Assembly (NCBI GenBank): GCA_902535165.1
Contig: CACASE010000003.1
Coordinates: 57,550-121,549 of the forward strand
From: an uncultured Bacteroidota bacterium
GTDB lineage: Bacteria; Bacteroidota; Bacteroidia; Flavobacteriales; Flavobacteriaceae
Reading direction: 5' to 3'
Length of the DNA: 64,000 bases
Positions 1-10,262 of the stretch are shown one piece after another (position 1 is the first letter of the stretch; each line of letters begins with the position of its first letter). The notes below the pieces were generated by a model. The model searched no databases. It had not been told where the DNA came from and worked only from the letters and a program-made list of their open reading frames with translations. The position numbers and the translations under genes are program-made.

Positions 1-59
1 TCGTAGATGGTTTTAATCTTAATTAGATATACTTATAATTTTAGTACATTTGAATGCCG

Positions 60-2456
60 ATGAAAAACTCAATTTTAACAAAATCCATTTCCTATAAGGA
101 TTTTAAAAAAGAGATACTAAATGACTACAGAAACATAGTAATTAGCCGAGAGGCAAGTTTACTTGGAAGAAAGGAAGTTTTAAGTGGAAAAGCAAAATTT
201 GGAATTTTTGGTGATGGAAAGGAGCTTCCCCAAATTGCAATGGCAAAAGTTTTTGATAAGGGGGATTTTAGATCTGGATATTATAGAGATCAAACTTTTA
301 TGTTTGCAATAAATAAATTAACTGTAAAACAATTTTTTTCTGGATTATATGCGAATACAAGCTTCGAGGAAGAGCCCATGTCAGGCGGTAGACAAATGGG
401 GTCTCACTTTAGTAGTATTTTTGTTGACAATAAAGGTGATTTTGTTGATTTAACAAAGCAGTATAATATTTCATCCGATATTTCACCGACCTCAGGGCAG
501 ATGCCAAGATTATTAGGATTAGCTATGGCATCAAAGCACTTTAGGTCTGGTAAGTTTAATTCTAATAAACTATCTAATAATGGAAATGAAATAGCATGGG
601 GAACAATAGGTAATGCCAGTACAAGTGAAGGTTTGTTTTTTGAAACAGTAAATGCTATTGGTGTTCATCAGGTTCCAGCAGTTATAAGCATCTGGGACGA
701 TGATTATGGTATTTCAGTGGATAATTCTTATCAAACCATAAAATCAAGTATCTCAGAGGCATTAAAAGGCTTTCAAAGAACCAAGACTGAAAAAGGATTT
801 GAGATATTGACAGTAAATGGATGGGATTATCCTAGTCTTATTTCAACATATGAAAATGCTAATAATATTGCAAGAAATGAGCATGTGCCTGTAATAATTC
901 ATGTAACTGAACTTACCCAGCCTGTAGGGCATTCTACATCAGGATCTCACGAAAGGTATAAATCTAAAGATAGACTAGAGTGGGAAAAATCGTATGACTG
1001 TAATATCAAGATGAAAGAATGGATTTTAGAAAATGGATTGTTTAAATCTAAAGAATTAGATAAGGTTTATGATGAATGTAAAGAGTTTGTAAAAAAAGAA
1101 AAAGAAAAAGCTTGGACCTTGTTTCAATCTCAAATTATATCTGAAAGAAATTCATTAATGAAGATTTTAAAAAATATAATTCAAGTTGAAAAATCAAATG
1201 ATTTAATTGAGATTACAAATAGTTTAATTAGGTTAAGGGAAATTAACAGGAAAGATCTTATGATTGTTTCGAGGAAAATTTTAAGATCAAAATTGAGTGA
1301 ACAAAGTTTTATTAAACTCTCTAACTGGATTAATGAATACAAAGATAAAGTCCAACCCCTTTATAGTTCATTTTTGTATAATGAATATCCAAATAACTTT
1401 TTAAACGTAAAGCATATAAATCCTTCCTATGGAGAGAACAGCTCTTTGGTTGATGGAAGAATTATACTTAAAAATAATTTTGATTCTCTACTAACTAAAA
1501 AATCTAATATTGTAATATTTGGGGAGGATTCAGGAAAGATTGGAGATGTAAATCAGGGTTTGGAGGGACTTCAAACCAAATACGGGAAAGAAAGGGTCGA
1601 TGACAGGGGAATAAGAGAAGCCACCATCGTTGGAGAAGGTATTGGACTAGCTATGCGTGGATTTAGACCAATTGCAGAAATTCAATATTTAGATTATCTA
1701 ATGTTTGCATTGCAAACATTAAGTGATGACCTAGCAACTGTTTCATATAGGTCTGTAGGAAAACAATTGGCTCCACTGATAGTCAGAACTAGAGGTCATA
1801 GATTAGAAGGAATGTGGCATGCAGGATCTCCCATGGGCATGATTTTAAATTCATTAAAAGGAATGCTCGTTTTAACGCCAAGGAATATGGTTCAAGCTTC
1901 AGGAATGTACAACACTCTTATGTCTTGTACAGATCCAGCTCTCATAATTGAACCTTTAAACGCATACAGATTGAAGGAGAAGGAACCATTAAATTTAGGA
2001 GAATTTACTGTTCCTTTGGGAAAAATTGAAATTATTAATCCCGGTACTGATATTACTGTGGTTTCATATGGCTCAACTCTAAAGTTAGTTGAAAAAACAA
2101 TTCCTGAATTAGAAAGAAATAATATTAATATTGAGCTAATAGATATCCAATCTCTAATACCTTTTGATTTGAACAAGGATATTGTTGAAAGTATTAAAAA
2201 AACAAATAAGCTTTTAATTGTTGATGAGGACTATCCTGGTGGTGCATCATCATTTATTCTTAAAGTTTTAATTGAGGATCATAATGGATTCAAATATTTA
2301 GATTCAAAACCAATAACCCTAACTGCTAAAGAACACAGAACACCATATGGATCGGATGGCGATTATTTCTCAAAGCCTTCCATCGATGACATCTTTGAAG
2401 CATGTTATCGTATCATGCATGAGTACAATCCAAAAAAATATCCCAGTAATTATTAA
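60..2456 (+). CDS. Fused alpha/beta 2-oxoacid (branched-chain) dehydrogenase E1 component, thiamine-diphosphate dependent
   Basis: 800-aa ORF (track start 54). N-terminal E1-alpha-like half (RSGYYRDQT, GNASTSEGLFFE) and C-terminal transketolase-like E1-beta half (FGEDSGKIGDVNQGLEGLQ, EPLNAYRLKE). ATG at 60 preferred because a TACATTTG box lies at 45-52. Confidence 0.88.
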   Translation: MKNSILTKSISYKDFKKEILNDYRNIVISREASLLGRKEVLSGKAKFGIFGDGKELPQIAMAKVFDKGDFRSGYYRDQTFMFAINKLTVKQFFSGLYANTSFEEEPMSGGRQMGSHFSSIFVDNKGDFVDLTKQYNISSDISPTSGQMPRLLGLAMASKHFRSGKFNSNKLSNNGNEIAWGTIGNASTSEGLFFETVNAIGVHQVPAVISIWDDDYGISVDNSYQTIKSSISEALKGFQRTKTEKGFEILTVNGWDYPSLISTYENANNIARNEHVPVIIHVTELTQPVGHSTSGSHERYKSKDRLEWEKSYDCNIKMKEWILENGLFKSKELDKVYDECKEFVKKEKEKAWTLFQSQIISERNSLMKILKNIIQVEKSNDLIEITNSLIRLREINRKDLMIVSRKILRSKLSEQSFIKLSNWINEYKDKVQPLYSSFLYNEYPNNFLNVKHINPSYGENSSLVDGRIILKNNFDSLLTKKSNIVIFGEDSGKIGDVNQGLEGLQTKYGKERVDDRGIREATIVGEGIGLAMRGFRPIAEIQYLDYLMFALQTLSDDLATVSYRSVGKQLAPLIVRTRGHRLEGMWHAGSPMGMILNSLKGMLVLTPRNMVQASGMYNTLMSCTDPALIIEPLNAYRLKEKEPLNLGEFTVPLGKIEIINPGTDITVVSYGSTLKLVEKTIPELERNNINIELIDIQSLIPFDLNKDIVESIKKTNKLLIVDEDYPGGASSFILKVLIEDHNGFKYLDSKPITLTAKEHRTPYGSDGDYFSKPSIDDIFEACYRIMHEYNPKKYPSNY

Positions 2457-3481
2457 TTTTTAATTTCAGCAATTAATTGATTTATCAATAAATCTGTATT
2501 ACCCTCAAAATTAATTCCTTTACTTTTTAAATCATATTTGTTTAAAATCCTAATGATTTTCACAACCTCTTTGATGGAAAATTTTTTCGAGGCATTTATA
2601 TAATCATTTACAAAGTAATAATTTATACCAAGTGATTTTGAAATTACATTTGGATTATCAGTGTTTAATGATTGAATTTTAAATATATTAGAAAAATAGC
2701 TGTGCAGCGTAGCTAATATTTGTTGAATTGAATACGATGAATTATTTGTAAAATAATTTGAAATTTTAAAAACCTTTGAAAAATTCTTTTTACCAATTTC
2801 GTTTTGGAGTTCAAATAAATTAAAATCATTATTAATACCAAAATGCTCAAATACAACCTTGTTATCAATATTACCATCAATTATGTTCACATTAATTTTT
2901 TCAAGTTCTAAATTTATCTTACTTAAATTAATTCCTGTTCTCTCTTTGATAAGTTCAGACACTTTATGATCTAAGTTAAAACCTAATCGTTCACCTAAAT
3001 ACTTAATCCATCCTGAAATTTTATTTTCATATATTTTTTTAAAATCATATACAACACCATGATTACTTAAAATATTTATTTCTTCTTTTTTTGAATCTAT
3101 CTTTGCTCCATTTAGGTTAAAAACTAATACAGTTGACTTTGGAATACTTTGAATAGTTGAGGTTATTTTTTTTAAATTTTTGAAAATTTTATTACCATCC
3201 TTGACAATTATTAGTTGCCTATCCCCCATCATCGGGAACTTCTTTGCACACATTATAATTTCATCAATATTAGATTCATTTCCAAAAAAAACATACTGAT
3301 TCATTCCTTTTAATTCCTCCGGTACAATTTTTTTTATATGAAAATTAAAATCATTGTGAAAAAAAAATTCTTCACTATTAATGACATAAAAATTTTGAAT
3401 AAAATTATTATTAATTTTATTTAATACTTCTTTATAATCTTCTACATTTGAAATGACATTCATGATTGATTTAAATTTCAA
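2453..3481 (-). CDS. holA: DNA polymerase III subunit delta
   Basis: 342-aa ORF with HolA-like features (MMGDRQLIIVKDG, STVLVFNLNGAKIDSKK). Start is TTG at 3481 or ATG at 3463. Confidence 0.85.
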   Translation of the reverse strand: MKFKSIMNVISNVEDYKEVLNKINNNFIQNFYVINSEEFFFHNDFNFHIKKIVPEELKGMNQYVFFGNESNIDEIIMCAKKFPMMGDRQLIIVKDGNKIFKNLKKITSTIQSIPKSTVLVFNLNGAKIDSKKEEINILSNHGVVYDFKKIYENKISGWIKYLGERLGFNLDHKVSELIKERTGINLSKINLELEKINVNIIDGNIDNKVVFEHFGINNDFNLFELQNEIGKKNFSKVFKISNYFTNNSSYSIQQILATLHSYFSNIFKIQSLNTDNPNVISKSLGINYYFVNDYINASKKFSIKEVVKIIRILNKYDLKSKGINFEGNTDLLINQLIAEIKN

Positions 3482-3908
3482 AACTAAATATAACTATAAG
3501 ATAAATCTCATCAATAATAAAAGATATATTTTCGACCCTTTACGAAAAAAAAATGTATTGTTAACGGCTGAGGAATGGGTTAGACAAAATATTATTTCGT
3601 TCTTACAAAAGGATCTGAAAGTTCCAGTTTCTCACATTGCTGTTGAAAAAGGATTTAAAGTTAAAGGTTTAAGTAAAAGATTTGATATAGTTGTTTTTGA
3701 TAAAAAAGGAAATATTATCATTTTGATTGAATGTAAATCACCAAAAATTAAATTAAATCAAAAATCAATTGATCAATTAGTTATATACAATTTGGAGTTA
3801 AACGCATCTTATTTAATGTTGTCTAACGGATTGAAGCATATATTTATAAAATATCAAAATGGTAATTTTGAAATAATTGACGATATTCCAGTATATAGCA
3901 AACTATGA
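3462..3908 (+). CDS. HsdR N-terminal-like (type I restriction R-subunit N-domain) nuclease-fold protein, stand-alone
   Basis: ~150 aa; PD-(D/E)xK-like pattern (RFDIVVFDKKGNIIILIECKSPKI). No hsdM or hsdS nearby. Confidence 0.72.
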   Translation: MIDLNFKTKYNYKINLINNKRYIFDPLRKKNVLLTAEEWVRQNIISFLQKDLKVPVSHIAVEKGFKVKGLSKRFDIVVFDKKGNIIILIECKSPKIKLNQKSIDQLVIYNLELNASYLMLSNGLKHIFIKYQNGNFEIIDDIPVYSKL

Positions 3909-4906
3909 CATATGCAGTTGCGATATTAAACTATAATGGCTCAATTCTACTTAGAAAATTTATTTCGAAAGTAGTTAAGAACTGTTCAGATGCTGTAATT
4001 TACTTAATTGATAATAACTCCACTGACTCATCAGTTGAGTTTATTAATAAAAATTATCCTGATATAATTATAATAAAGTTAAATAATAATTATGGTTATG
4101 CAAAGGGATACAATGAAGCTGTAAAATACATTGATGAGGATGTAATAATCTTCCTAAATAATGATGCTGTGTTCTTAGATTCTGATTCGTTCAGCACAAT
4201 AAAAAAAACATTTGAATCTAATGAAATGATTTCTATTGCTCAGCCACGAATATTAGACTATAATAACCAAGACAAATATGAATATGCTGGTGCATCTGGT
4301 GGATATTTAGATTTTCTTGGTTATCCGTTTTGTAGGGGAAGAATTTTGGGTAATATTGAGAAATCTGATAAATACAACACAACAAGGGAGATTTTTTGGG
4401 CATCTGGATCATGTTTTATAATACGTAAAAGCATTTTTAAGTTGTTAAACGGATTTGATGAAGATTTTTTCTGCCATATGGAAGAAATTGATTTGTGTTG
4501 GCGTTTAAAAAATCTTGATTCAAGTTATAAAATTATCACTATTGGTAAAGCAAACGTTTATCATGTTGGTGGTGGAACTATGCAGTACGGTGGAAATAGA
4601 AAGAACTATTTGAATTTTAGAAATTCATTAGTTATGTTGATTAAAAATTTGCCGAAAAAATATTTTATTTTTTCACTGTTTTTAAGGCTTATTTTTGATT
4701 TATTTATTTTAATTTTTTCTGTTTTATTATTTAGATTTGGATTATCTTTTTCCATTCTCTCTGCATATTATTTTAATATATTGAATTTTAGAAAATCACT
4801 TTCAAAAAGAAAAAAAGGATTGGGATCATATAAATACTTTATTTGTTTTTCAATTTTAATTAATTATTATTTTTTTGGTAAAAAAACTTTTTCCTCCATT
4901 AAATAA
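3905..4906 (+). CDS. Family 2 glycosyltransferase
   Basis: GT2 motifs (VAILNYNGSILL, IDNNSTDSSVEFI, NNDAVF, CHMEEIDLCWRLK), C-terminal hydrophobic segments. ATGA overlap with the upstream gene. Confidence 0.88.
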   Translation: MTYAVAILNYNGSILLRKFISKVVKNCSDAVIYLIDNNSTDSSVEFINKNYPDIIIIKLNNNYGYAKGYNEAVKYIDEDVIIFLNNDAVFLDSDSFSTIKKTFESNEMISIAQPRILDYNNQDKYEYAGASGGYLDFLGYPFCRGRILGNIEKSDKYNTTREIFWASGSCFIIRKSIFKLLNGFDEDFFCHMEEIDLCWRLKNLDSSYKIITIGKANVYHVGGGTMQYGGNRKNYLNFRNSLVMLIKNLPKKYFIFSLFLRLIFDLFILIFSVLLFRFGLSFSILSAYYFNILNFRKSLSKRKKGLGSYKYFICFSILINYYFFGKKTFSSIK

Positions 4907-4950
4907 TATTAATTGGAATAAAATTTGCTATTTTTAAATAAAACTTAGAT

Positions 4951-5802
4951 ATGAAATACAATTATATTTTACTTGTCTTAATTTTGCTTAGTTCTTGTGT
5001 TTCTCAAAAGAAATATGCAGAACTTGAGGCAACAAATCAGAAAAATTTAAATCTTTTAAATTCGGCAACTGTTAAACTTAATTCTTGCCTTGATGAAAAG
5101 GCAACAGCTGAAGCAAATTTTAAAGCTCTTGAAGAGCAAGTTGCATTTTTAAAAGCTAACAATCAAGATTTAATTAATAACATGGGTAATTTAACCACCC
5201 TTTCACAAAAGGGGGCTGAAAATTTAGAGAAATCTCTTGAAAGTTTAAAAGAAAAAGACTTAGTTATCAGAACTATGCAAGATGCAGTAACTAGAAGAGA
5301 TTCTGTTACCTTAGCATTAGTTACTAGCTTAAAGGGTGCTTTTATTGATGTAAGTGATAATGATATTGAAATCAATGTAGAAAAAGGTGTTGTATTTATA
5401 TCAATTTCCGATAAATTATTGTTTAACAGTGGAAGCTATTACGTTTCTGACAGAGCTAAAGAAGTTCTTGGTAAAGTTGCACAAGTGGTTTTGGATAAGC
5501 CTGAAATTGAGTTTATGGTTGAGGGTCATACAGATAATGTACCAATTCAAAATGATGTTCTACAGGACAACTGGGATTTAAGTGTTAAAAGAGCAACATC
5601 TGTGGTAAGAGTTCTTCAAAATGACTTTAACGTTCCACCGGAAAGAATGACTGCTGCTGGAAGAAGTTATTATATTCCTGTTGCTGATAATGAAACTGCT
5701 GAAGGAAAAGCTAAAAATAGAAGAACGAGAATAGTTGTTTTACCTAAATTGGATCAATTTTACGATCTGATTGAGCAAGGTATGCAAGCAGCTGTAAATT
5801 AA
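4951..5802 (+). CDS. OmpA-family peptidoglycan-associated outer-membrane lipoprotein
   Basis: Lipobox LLSSC, coiled-coil region, OmpA C-terminal domain (VEGHTDNVPI...RATSVVRVL...GRSYYIPVADN...NRRTRIVV). Confidence 0.9.
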   Translation: MKYNYILLVLILLSSCVSQKKYAELEATNQKNLNLLNSATVKLNSCLDEKATAEANFKALEEQVAFLKANNQDLINNMGNLTTLSQKGAENLEKSLESLKEKDLVIRTMQDAVTRRDSVTLALVTSLKGAFIDVSDNDIEINVEKGVVFISISDKLLFNSGSYYVSDRAKEVLGKVAQVVLDKPEIEFMVEGHTDNVPIQNDVLQDNWDLSVKRATSVVRVLQNDFNVPPERMTAAGRSYYIPVADNETAEGKAKNRRTRIVVLPKLDQFYDLIEQGMQAAVN

Positions 5803-5816
5803 ATTTATTTAAGTTT

Positions 5817-5842
5817 AAAAAGGGGGCACTGCCCCCTTTTTT
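5817..5842. terminator. Bidirectional intrinsic terminator between ompA-like gene and uvrD
   Basis: AAAAAGGGGGC-ACT-GCCCCCTTTTTT perfect hairpin flanked by A/T runs, between convergent genes. Confidence 0.85.
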
Positions 5843-8084
5843 ATTTTATAATTTTCAATCTAGCAAACTTCAGTAGAATTTTTTTCTCACCACCAATTTT
5901 AAAGTTAATATTAGCTCTAATATTATCGCCCTCTCCTTCAATATCTTGAACAATACCTTCTCCAAATCTTTCATGGTAAACCTTTTCTTTTAAATTTATA
6001 TTTAATATTGGGTTCTTCAAAGGTGAAATAGGATTTGTTCTTAATTTCTTTAAATTTTTTTGTGGAAGTTTTTTCAATCTAAATTTACTTTCATCAATCT
6101 TTTGTTTAATGTAATTGTTTGTTCTATTGACATTGTTCAAGAAACTAGGATCAATTTCACTAATAAACCTACTTGGTTCGCAATCAATTATGTTTCCCCA
6201 TTTGAACCTTTGCTCACAGTGGCTTAAAATGAGTTTTTCTTTAGCTCGTGTCATAGCAACATAAAATAATCTTCTCTCCTCCTCTATCTCCTCTCTTGAA
6301 TTAATGCTCATTATTGAAGGAAATAAATTTTCCTCGAGTCCAACCACATATACAATTGGAAATTCTAAGCCTTTTGCCATATGAATTGACATTAACGAAA
6401 CTTTTTCAGATTGAATATCTTTATCTGTCTCAGAATATAATGCAACATCTTGAAGATATTTTGACAGAGAATTATCACCTTCAAAAATTTCTATTTGTTG
6501 ATCAATAAAGTCATTAACTCCATTCAAAAGTTCTTCAATATTTTCAATTCTATTCATTGACTCAAGAGTCCCCTCATTTCTGTAAAAATCAATTAGTCTA
6601 GTCTTGTGAATAACTAGATTTGTAGTTTCATATGCATTATTTTTACTACTAAAGATTTTAAAACTTTCTATTAAATTCTTAAAATCTTCTAGCTTTTGTG
6701 TCGTTCTTTGATTAAATAATTTTGAGGATTTATTGATAATTGAAATTGCTTCAAACATGCTAACATTATGCTCATTTGATAGAATATTCAACTTATCTAA
6801 AGTTGTTTGACCAATTCCCCTCGAGGGGAAATTAATAATTCTCCTCAAGCTCTCCTCGTCATTCGTGTTTTCTATAATTCTTAAATATGCTAAAACATCT
6901 TTTATCTCTTTTCTTTGATAAAATGATAATCCTCCAAAAACCTGATAATCAATATTAATCTTCCTCAGGGCATCTTCAATAGATCTTGATTGAGCATTTG
7001 TTCGATATAGTACAGCAAAGCTTGAGTTGTTTAATTGAAAATTATTTTTTAATTCAAATATATTCGATGAAACGTATCTGCCCTCCTCAGAATCAGAGAG
7101 TGATTTATTCAAAATTATTTTATCACCTACATCATTGTCTGTCCATATTGTTTTATCCAACTTTAAAATATTGTGATTTATCAGTGAGTTTGCTGCTTGA
7201 ACTATATTTTTTGTAGATCTGTAATTTTGTTCAAGTTTATAGCTGATTGAGTTCGGATAATGTTTTTTAAAATTTAGAATATTATCAATATTTGCTCCTC
7301 TGAAACTGTAAATACTCTGTGAGTCATCACCAACAACGCATAAATTTTCATGTCTATCAGCTAAAGCTTTTACTATTAAATATTGTGAATAATTTGTGTC
7401 TTGATATTCGTCAACGAGTATATACTTAAATTTTTGCTGATATTTAAGGAGTGTCTCTGGGCTTTTATTCAAAAGTTCATTTGTTTTCAAAAGTAGATCA
7501 TCAAAATCCATAACACTTGCTTTGAAACATCTTCTTACATATTCTTGATATATTTCTCCAAATAAATCTCTCTTAGCAGCTTTATCAACCTCAATTAGCT
7601 CTGAATTGTTAAAATAATTTTCAACTGTGATAAAATTATTTTTTAGTGATGAAATCCTATTTTTTATTGATTTAGCCTTATATGTATCTTTATCAAGTTT
7701 CTTTTCTTTAATAATATTTGAAATAAGCTTTTCAGAGTCGTATGTATCGTATATAGTAAAATTTGTAGGGTATCCAATTAGCGCTGCTTCTGATCTCAAA
7801 ATTCTTGCAAAAATTGAATGAAATGTTCCCATCCAAATACTTCTAGAAACTGATTCGCTTGTAATTAGAGAAATCCTATTTTTCATCTCCAATGCAGCTT
7901 TGTTAGTAAATGTAAGCGCAAGTATGTTAAAAGGATCAACACCTTCATTAATTAAATGTATAATCCTGTAGGTTAAAACTCTTGTTTTACCGGATCCAGC
8001 TCCTGCTATAACAATGAGTGGACCATCCTTATGAAGAACTGGAAGTTTTTGCTCTTCATTAAGATTTTCTAGATAATTATTCAA
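5841..8084 (-). CDS. uvrD: ATP-dependent DNA helicase UvrD/PcrA (Rep family)
   Basis: SF1A motifs: GAGSGKTRVLTYR, DEYQDTNYSQ, QNYRST, SIHMAKGLEFPIVYVVGLEE, VAMTRAKEKL. TTG start. Confidence 0.92.
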   Translation of the reverse strand: MNNYLENLNEEQKLPVLHKDGPLIVIAGAGSGKTRVLTYRIIHLINEGVDPFNILALTFTNKAALEMKNRISLITSESVSRSIWMGTFHSIFARILRSEAALIGYPTNFTIYDTYDSEKLISNIIKEKKLDKDTYKAKSIKNRISSLKNNFITVENYFNNSELIEVDKAAKRDLFGEIYQEYVRRCFKASVMDFDDLLLKTNELLNKSPETLLKYQQKFKYILVDEYQDTNYSQYLIVKALADRHENLCVVGDDSQSIYSFRGANIDNILNFKKHYPNSISYKLEQNYRSTKNIVQAANSLINHNILKLDKTIWTDNDVGDKIILNKSLSDSEEGRYVSSNIFELKNNFQLNNSSFAVLYRTNAQSRSIEDALRKINIDYQVFGGLSFYQRKEIKDVLAYLRIIENTNDEESLRRIINFPSRGIGQTTLDKLNILSNEHNVSMFEAISIINKSSKLFNQRTTQKLEDFKNLIESFKIFSSKNNAYETTNLVIHKTRLIDFYRNEGTLESMNRIENIEELLNGVNDFIDQQIEIFEGDNSLSKYLQDVALYSETDKDIQSEKVSLMSIHMAKGLEFPIVYVVGLEENLFPSIMSINSREEIEEERRLFYVAMTRAKEKLILSHCEQRFKWGNIIDCEPSRFISEIDPSFLNNVNRTNNYIKQKIDESKFRLKKLPQKNLKKLRTNPISPLKNPILNINLKEKVYHERFGEGIVQDIEGEGDNIRANINFKIGGEKKILLKFARLKIIK

Positions 8085-8124
8085 TTTAATTTTGTGGTAG
8101 AATATTATTTTAAAGTTAATAAAT

Positions 8125-8132
8125 TAAATTTG
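8125..8132 (+). promoter_or_regulatory. Bacteroidetes-type -7 box (TAAATTTG) for recG, 4 nt before GTG start
   Basis: TAnnTTTG match at fixed short distance to start codon; implies leaderless mRNA. Confidence 0.5.
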
Positions 8133-8136
8133 AGAA

Positions 8137-10233
8137 GTGAATAATACCAAGCTAAATACTTCAATAGAATTTGTCAAGGGTGTAGGAAAAATGCGCGCTG
8201 AACTATTTAAAGAAGAATTAGGTATTAGAAGATGTTACGACCTTTTAAACTTCTTCCCCTACAAATACTTGGATAGATCAAGATTTTATAAAATAAGTGA
8301 AATAAATACTTCTGATGTGTATGTGCAAATATCCGGTGTTTTTAAAAATATTGTTTATAAAAAATATAGAAATCGATATGGAATTGAAGCTAAATTTTTT
8401 GATGGTGAAAAAAACATCAAAGTATTATGGTTTAAAGGATTAAGTTGGGTTGAAAAATCAATTAAAACTAATCAAAACTATATTCTTTTTGGAAGAATTA
8501 GTTGGTTCGAAAAATTACCTTCTCTTGTACACCCTGAATTTGAAAGAGTTGAGAATTTTAAATCTAAATCAATAAAACTACAACCTGTTTATTCTTCAAC
8601 TGAAAAGCTTTCCTCAATCGGTATTTCAAACAAAGCAATGATTAAAATTGTAAAAAATCTTTTTGTGTTTTTAGAGAATAAGTTTGATGAAAATCTAAAT
8701 GAATATTTAAACAAGAAATTTAAATTGATTTCACCAAACCAAGCTTATCATAATATTCATTTTCCTGAAAATCATGATTTATTAGAAAAAGCAAGGTATA
8801 GGCTGAAATTTGAGGAGCTTTTTTTTAATCAACTAAAATTTAAATTATCCCATAATAAATTAAAAAGGAACAAAGGCTATTACTTCCCTTATGTTGGGGA
8901 GTATTTTAATAATTTTTATAATAATTATCTAAGCTTTGAATTGACAAAACCACAAAAAAAAGTTTTAAAAGAAATTAGAAATGATTTTGCATCAAATCAA
9001 CAAATGATAAGACTTTTGCAGGGTGACGTTGGGTCAGGTAAAACAGTGGTTGCATTATTATCTATTTTAATTTCAATTGATAACAATTATCAATCATGTC
9101 TTGTTGCTCCAACAGAAATTTTAGCATTTCAACATTTTAAAAACTTTAAAGATAAATTTGAAAATTTAGGTTTAGTTGTTAAGGTTTTAACTGGATCTAC
9201 AAAATCATCAGATAGAAAAATACTTCTAAATGATTTAAAGAATGGATCAATTAATTTATTAATTGGAACCCATGCAATATTTGAACAAAATGTCATTTTT
9301 AATAATCTAGGTTATGCGGTAATTGATGAGCAACATCGTTTTGGAGTTAAACAAAGATCAAAAATTTGGGAAAAGAATAATCCTCCACCACACGTTTTAA
9401 TAATGACCGCTACACCAATTCCTCGAACCCTTACAATGAGTTTGTATGGAGATTTAGATTTATCAATTATTGATGAACTACCACCAGGAAGAAAAGATGT
9501 TATCACGGTTCATAGAAAAGATAAAAATAGATTAAAAGTTTTTGGATTTATTAGAGATCAAATTAAACAAGGAAGACAAATTTACATAGTTTATCCATTA
9601 ATTGAAGAATCAAAAAAAATGGATTTAAAATATTTAGAGGATGGGCTAGAAAGCATAACAAGAGAGTTTGACAAGGAAAATTACTCAGTTGGTGTAATGC
9701 ATGGAAGAATGAGGTCATCAAATAAAGACATAGAAATGAATAATTTTTTAAATGGAAAAATTGACATTCTTATTTCTACAACTGTAATTGAGGTTGGTGT
9801 AAATGTACCTAATGCTTCTGTAATGATAATTGAAAATGCAGAAAGATTTGGTTTATCTCAACTTCATCAGCTGAGAGGGAGAGTTGGAAGAGGAAAATAT
9901 GATAGTTATTGTGTTTTAATGACAAATGATAAGATTTCTGAAGATGCTAAAATAAGAATAGATGCTATGGTTAATTCAAATGATGGTTTTAAAATTTCTG
10001 AAGTTGATTTAAGATTGAGGGGGCCAGGCGATGTTCTGGGAACAAAACAGAGTGGTGTTTTAGATTTTAAAATTGCTGATATAATAGAAGATGAGAGCAT
10101 TTTATTTTCTGTTTCTAATGAAGCTGATTTATTGATTAAAAAAGATCCAAAACTAAATTTAAATGAAAACTATAATATTAGAAGTTTTATTTTAAATAAT
10201 CCAATTAATAAATCATGGAATGAAATTGGTTAA
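8137..10233 (+). CDS. recG: ATP-dependent DNA helicase RecG
   Basis: RecG motifs: RLLQGDVGSGKTVVA, DEQHRFGVKQR, MTATPIPRTL, VGVNVPNASVMIIENAERFGLSQLHQLRGRVGRG. GTG start. Confidence 0.95.
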   Translation: MNNTKLNTSIEFVKGVGKMRAELFKEELGIRRCYDLLNFFPYKYLDRSRFYKISEINTSDVYVQISGVFKNIVYKKYRNRYGIEAKFFDGEKNIKVLWFKGLSWVEKSIKTNQNYILFGRISWFEKLPSLVHPEFERVENFKSKSIKLQPVYSSTEKLSSIGISNKAMIKIVKNLFVFLENKFDENLNEYLNKKFKLISPNQAYHNIHFPENHDLLEKARYRLKFEELFFNQLKFKLSHNKLKRNKGYYFPYVGEYFNNFYNNYLSFELTKPQKKVLKEIRNDFASNQQMIRLLQGDVGSGKTVVALLSILISIDNNYQSCLVAPTEILAFQHFKNFKDKFENLGLVVKVLTGSTKSSDRKILLNDLKNGSINLLIGTHAIFEQNVIFNNLGYAVIDEQHRFGVKQRSKIWEKNNPPPHVLIMTATPIPRTLTMSLYGDLDLSIIDELPPGRKDVITVHRKDKNRLKVFGFIRDQIKQGRQIYIVYPLIEESKKMDLKYLEDGLESITREFDKENYSVGVMHGRMRSSNKDIEMNNFLNGKIDILISTTVIEVGVNVPNASVMIIENAERFGLSQLHQLRGRVGRGKYDSYCVLMTNDKISEDAKIRIDAMVNSNDGFKISEVDLRLRGPGDVLGTKQSGVLDFKIADIIEDESILFSVSNEADLLIKKDPKLNLNENYNIRSFILNNPINKSWNEIG

Positions 10234-10249
10234 ATTATAATTGTTACTT

Positions 10250-10257
10250 TATCTTTA
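10250..10257 (+). promoter_or_regulatory. -7-like box TATCTTTA, 5 nt before pheT ATG
   Basis: TAnnTTTA; sequence and spacing identical to the box before dnaN. Confidence 0.42.
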
Positions 10258-10262
10258 CTTAA

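Noticed and set aside
1892-2176. 94-aa minus-strand ORF inside the E1 dehydrogenase gene
   Set aside because: Fully antisense to conserved E1-beta coding sequence, no promoter-like box; the other short antisense ORFs of 60-111 aa were rejected on the same grounds.
3462-3908. Possible restriction-modification defence system
   Set aside because: Only an HsdR N-terminal-like domain is present; no methyltransferase, specificity subunit or helicase motor, and neighbours are housekeeping genes.
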